Below are positions 60,929 to 64,000 of a stretch of 64,000 nucleotides of DNA, in pieces. The notes below the pieces were generated by a model, which was not told the origin of the DNA, searched no databases, and worked only from the letters and a program-made list of their open reading frames with translations. Within the stretch, counting starts at the first letter, position 1. Each line of letters opens with the position of its first letter. A program made the position numbers and the translations under genes. The stretch spans positions 1,938,501-2,002,500 of the forward strand of contig CALNXK010000081.1 in NCBI GenBank assembly GCA_942486035.1, given 5' to 3'. Origin of the DNA: Porites lobata. Taxonomy: Eukaryota > Cnidaria > Anthozoa > Scleractinia > Poritidae.

Positions 60929-61179
60929 TCTAACAATGATCAAATTTGAACCCTTACTGATAAGGAAGAAAGCATGGTTGGTGATCGGATTTCTTAACTT
61001 TAAGTTTCTTTCAACAGCTGGCATTGAAACAATGGTTATATCTGCTATTCAAAATAAAAATAGTTCTTAAGGAAGAATGTGAAAAACCATACAGAAATAA
61101 AACCAAGTGCTCATAAAGCTTACTGAGCTTCTCGTGACGCAGGGAAAGTGCGACATTAAACTTAACTTGTCAGACTAAT

Positions 61180-62135
61180 CTACCCTTCAACACCTCGGAG
61201 AAGTGTGGAACTAAGTAAAGAATGACAAGGGGTTCTTAACAGGGGGAAAAGTGTGACAATATCCTTACTTTGTCACACTATTCCCCACTTCCCACACCTC
61301 TGCGAACTGTGGAAACTAAGTAAAGAATGACAAAGGGTTCATGACTGGGGGAAAGTGAGACAATATCCTTACTTTGTTGGACTATTCCACACTTCCACAC
61401 CTCTGAGAAGTGTAGAACTAAGTAAAGAATGACAAAGGGTTCATGACTGGGGGAAAGTGCGACAATATCCTTACTTTGTCGGACTTTTCCACACTTCCAC
61501 ACCTCTGAGAAGTGTAGAACTAAGTAAAGAATGACAAAGGGTTCATGACTGGGGGAAAGTGCGACAATATCCTTACTTTGTCGGACTTTTCCACACTTCC
61601 ACACCTCTGAGAAGTGTAGAACTAAGTAAAGAATGACAAAGGGTTCATGACTGGGGGAAAGTGCGACAATATCCTTACTTTGTCGGACTTTTCCACACTT
61701 CCAGACGTCCGGGAAGTGTAGAACTAAGTAAAGAATGACAAAGGGTTCATGACTGGGGGAAAGTGCGACAATATCCTTACTTTGTCGGACTTTTCCACAC
61801 CTCCAGACGTCCGGGAAGTGTAGAACTAAGTAAAGAATGACAAAGGTTTCATGACTGGGGGAAAGTGCGACAATATCCTTACTTTGTCGGACTATTCCAC
61901 ACTTCCAGACGTCCGGGAAGTGTAGAACTAAGTAAAGAATGACAAAGGGTTCATGACTGGGGGAAAGTGCGACAATATCCTTACTTTGTCGGATTATTCC
62001 CCACTTCCACACCTCTGAGAAGTGTAGAACTAAGTAAAGAATGACAAAGGGTTCATGACTGGGGGAAAGTGCGACAATATCCTTACTCTGTCGGACTATT
62101 CGACACTTCCACACCTCTGAGAAGTGTAGAACTAA
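61180..62135 (-). repeat. 102-bp satellite array, right arm
   Basis: About nine units, phased at 61399, 61501, 61603 and on (102-bp spacing), each with AAGTAAAGAATGACAAAGGG, TTCATGACTGGGGGAAAGTG and CGACAATATCCTTACTTTGT. Because 102 is a multiple of three, one minus-strand frame stays open for 318 codons (34-aa repeat HEPFVILYLVLHFSEVWKCG..); I treat it as non-coding. The units near 61700-61920 share a variant (CCAGACGTCCGGGAAG), a sign of local spread by unequal exchange or conversion. Confidence 0.9.
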
Positions 62136-62288
62136 GTAAGAAGTGAAGAAACTCTGGATTTCATGGCCAGCGCTGGACATGGCTCTGGAAGTTATGGAAA
62201 AATGCTCTCTTGTTATTGATTCACAGCATGTCAAATATCTGAGAAGTGATGAGCATCAAATTTCCCCTCTCAAATATGTGCTTTTTAA

Positions 62289-63221
62289 GGTGATTCCCTG
62301 GTTTTGCACTGCGCATAACAAGATGGCCTCCGTAAAAAGGAGCATGTGAAGTAACTTTATTAAAATGAAGTTGACCGAAGAGAAACGCTATTGCAATTTT
62401 TGCTTGCGGTTGTTTCTTACCGAGGTGAGACTCAATGTGGTGGGAATGTGCATAACGTAAGCAGTACGCGTGTTGCTGAGTTCGACTTCCTCACGGAGAA
62501 GCTCGATCGATAGTGGATGTTTAATTTGTGCTTATTCACTTTGATTTTCATTTAAACGCTTTCTTTATCACATTGTGTCCTAAATGTGATATCTCGATGT
62601 AAATTGTGTAAAAACGGATTTTTTAATACTTTCTTCCCCCTTTCGCATACATTCTATTTTGAAACTCGCCCCAATCCTCTCTCAAAAATTGAGGAAAATG
62701 CATTTGGTGCGTACTTTCTGCAGCTCTACCGCAAAAACGAGTACGGTGACTCCCATTTTTTATTTCACGATTTTAATAAGGACAGTGCTTCCTTTCAGTG
62801 AGAAAAAAATTGGCACAAATCTATGTTCAGTTTTTCGGCAATTTTACTAAATTGTACGGATTGAGCTATCAAGTGTCGAATAGCGCGTTTCCAATTTAAT
62901 TCTACTTTGGAGCGTAAAGTAAAAACAAGGGCATTAAAAGGCATTTTTCTGGTACGTAAGTGGATAAACAATACATTAAAGTCAAATTCTGTGCGATACC
63001 ACATGCATCATTGAAAAAATCTTTCCTTTTTGTCTAGTTTTGGGCTGCGGGCGGTTTTTGTCAAAGGGTCCAAAATAGCCGTATTTGTCAGCATTGTGAC
63101 GTCAAAACGAGCACGGTGACCCCCACTTTTTATTACCTTTTTATCATCTTCTTGACTTGTTACATCAGTGTACCAAGTTTTATCTACAGTCTATGTTAGG
63201 TTCTTTTACTAGGGAATCACC
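62289..63221. mobile_element. TTAA-flanked non-autonomous DNA transposon
   Basis: GGTGATTCCCT at the left and AGGGAATCACC at the right are inverted copies, flanked by TTAA at 62285-62288 and 63222-63225. TTAA duplications are typical of piggyBac and Kolobok. Inside, AAAACGAG(T/C)ACGGTGAC occurs near 62735 and 63105. No transposase was recognised in the 933 bp. Confidence 0.75.
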
Positions 63222-63225
63222 TTAA

Positions 63226-64000
63226 AGCAAATACTGGTAGCCCTTTTTACAGTTGCAGCTGGAAATGAGGCTAGAATTGACTCTGTTTTAATACAACCCC
63301 CTTCATGCTTTATTATGTAAATCACGGTATTTTTGTGTTAACAATTATCATTATGCGTACTTTCCATAAGAAAAGGAGGGAGGTTTGTTTGAGCTAGGGT
63401 ACCAAATCCACTACTTAATACAATATTACAGTAGGGAATACAATTCAGGGGAACAGCAATACTTAAGTCTGAAATCTGTTAGCATTGCCACTGTTTAGGA
63501 TGGTAAAAAAAACCCGAAACAGTTCTCAATAAGTTGAATGGTAAAACACTCTTGTGCCCCTAATTGTGGTGAGAAATCTGGGTGCATGATTTTGGGTTAT
63601 TTCATTTCATGATCCAAGGTTCCAATAAATTCCTGAAAAAAAAGAAGAAAAAATCACCAAAATGCCAAGAAGTCTTTTCTATCTGAATGCTACTAGAGAG
63701 CAGTAAGTCTTCATGAAAAACAATATTTATAACCTTGCAACATACATCCAAGAGAGAGCAAAAGAAAGTGATCCAAAAGGAGTGAAAAAAAAAAATGAGA
63801 GGCTAAAGAAAAATAGCCTGCTATGTTAGCCAAGTGAAGCTAATCATGTACAGCTGTAGTTGTAGAGCACACTTTTTTATTCCCCTTCACATGTACATGT
63901 CATTACACCATTGCGTTAGCAGTGCCGTAGCCAGACCAAACGGCCAACCGAGGCAGGCGGGAGTTGCTAGGGGGGTTCGGGGGCATGCCCCCCCCCCCGA
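63226..64000. other. Intergenic to window end; dispersed repeat at the edge
   Basis: No exon was recognised. From about 63925 the repeat GCCAGACCAAACGGCCAACC and GGGGGTTCGGGGGCATGCC begins and runs off the window; it is shared with 9.24 kb and 32.8 kb. Confidence 0.5.

Noticed and set aside
61278..62234. 318-aa open reading frame on the minus strand with 34-aa repeats
   Set aside because: It lies wholly in the 102-bp satellite array; the frame is open because the unit is a multiple of three, and units vary like non-coding DNA.
1..64000. Bacterial-type features (operons, CRISPR arrays, ribosome binding sites)
   Set aside because: All recognised genes are spliced metazoan genes; no direct-repeat/spacer array of CRISPR type is present.

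Overview
The window comes from an animal nuclear genome and is best explained as a cnidarian, probably an anthozoan such as a coral or sea anemone. The evidence is AT-rich DNA, genes split into many small exons with GT-AG introns, metazoan junction, cytoskeleton and glycosylation genes, and a dense load of small transposons, tRNA-derived SINEs and decayed LINEs of the kind found in corals. The lineage is inferred from gene style and repeats; no marker gene proves it.

Layout. (1) 1,100-23,678, + strand: a ZO-1/TJP-type tight-junction scaffold, entered inside its 5' part. Twenty-nine exons join in one open frame of 1,488 codons: PDZ1, PDZ2, PDZ3, SH3, a degenerate guanylate kinase domain, a long disordered Arg/Pro/Asp-rich segment in one 957-nt exon, then ZU5 followed by a UPA-like domain. 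(2) 26,228-34,305, + strand: complete tropomodulin gene, 8 exons, 368 aa, with an acidic tail. (3) 36,195-39,673, - strand: complete chondroitin sulfate N-acetylgalactosaminyltransferase, 3 exons, 565 aa, convergent with tropomodulin. (4) 46,868-50,739, - strand: three exons that splice into a 227-aa secreted protein with two KRIFMGEN repeats, cysteine-free after the signal peptide, resembling a peptide precursor. (5) 55,156-56,113, + strand: two-exon, 145-aa secreted IL-17-like cytokine with a TATA box upstream. (6) 57,118-57,417, - strand: a cysteine-rich open exon with a consensus donor, of unknown function.

Between and inside the genes: pogo/Tc1-mariner-like MITEs with TA duplications, a 0.93-kb element flanked by TTAA, several long-armed foldback elements, tRNA-derived SINEs on both strands, and LINE reverse transcriptase relics at 27.4, 43.1-44.6 and 57.6-59.6 kb. 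At 60.0-62.1 kb two oppositely oriented arrays of a 102/103-bp satellite flank what looks like the last exon of a transposase.

The genes do not form an operon or one pathway. ZO and tropomodulin both belong to the epithelial cortex; the GalNAc transferase works in the Golgi; the two small secreted genes are candidates for cell-cell signalling. Exon borders were read by eye from GT/AG signals and checked by reading-frame continuity, not by transcripts.
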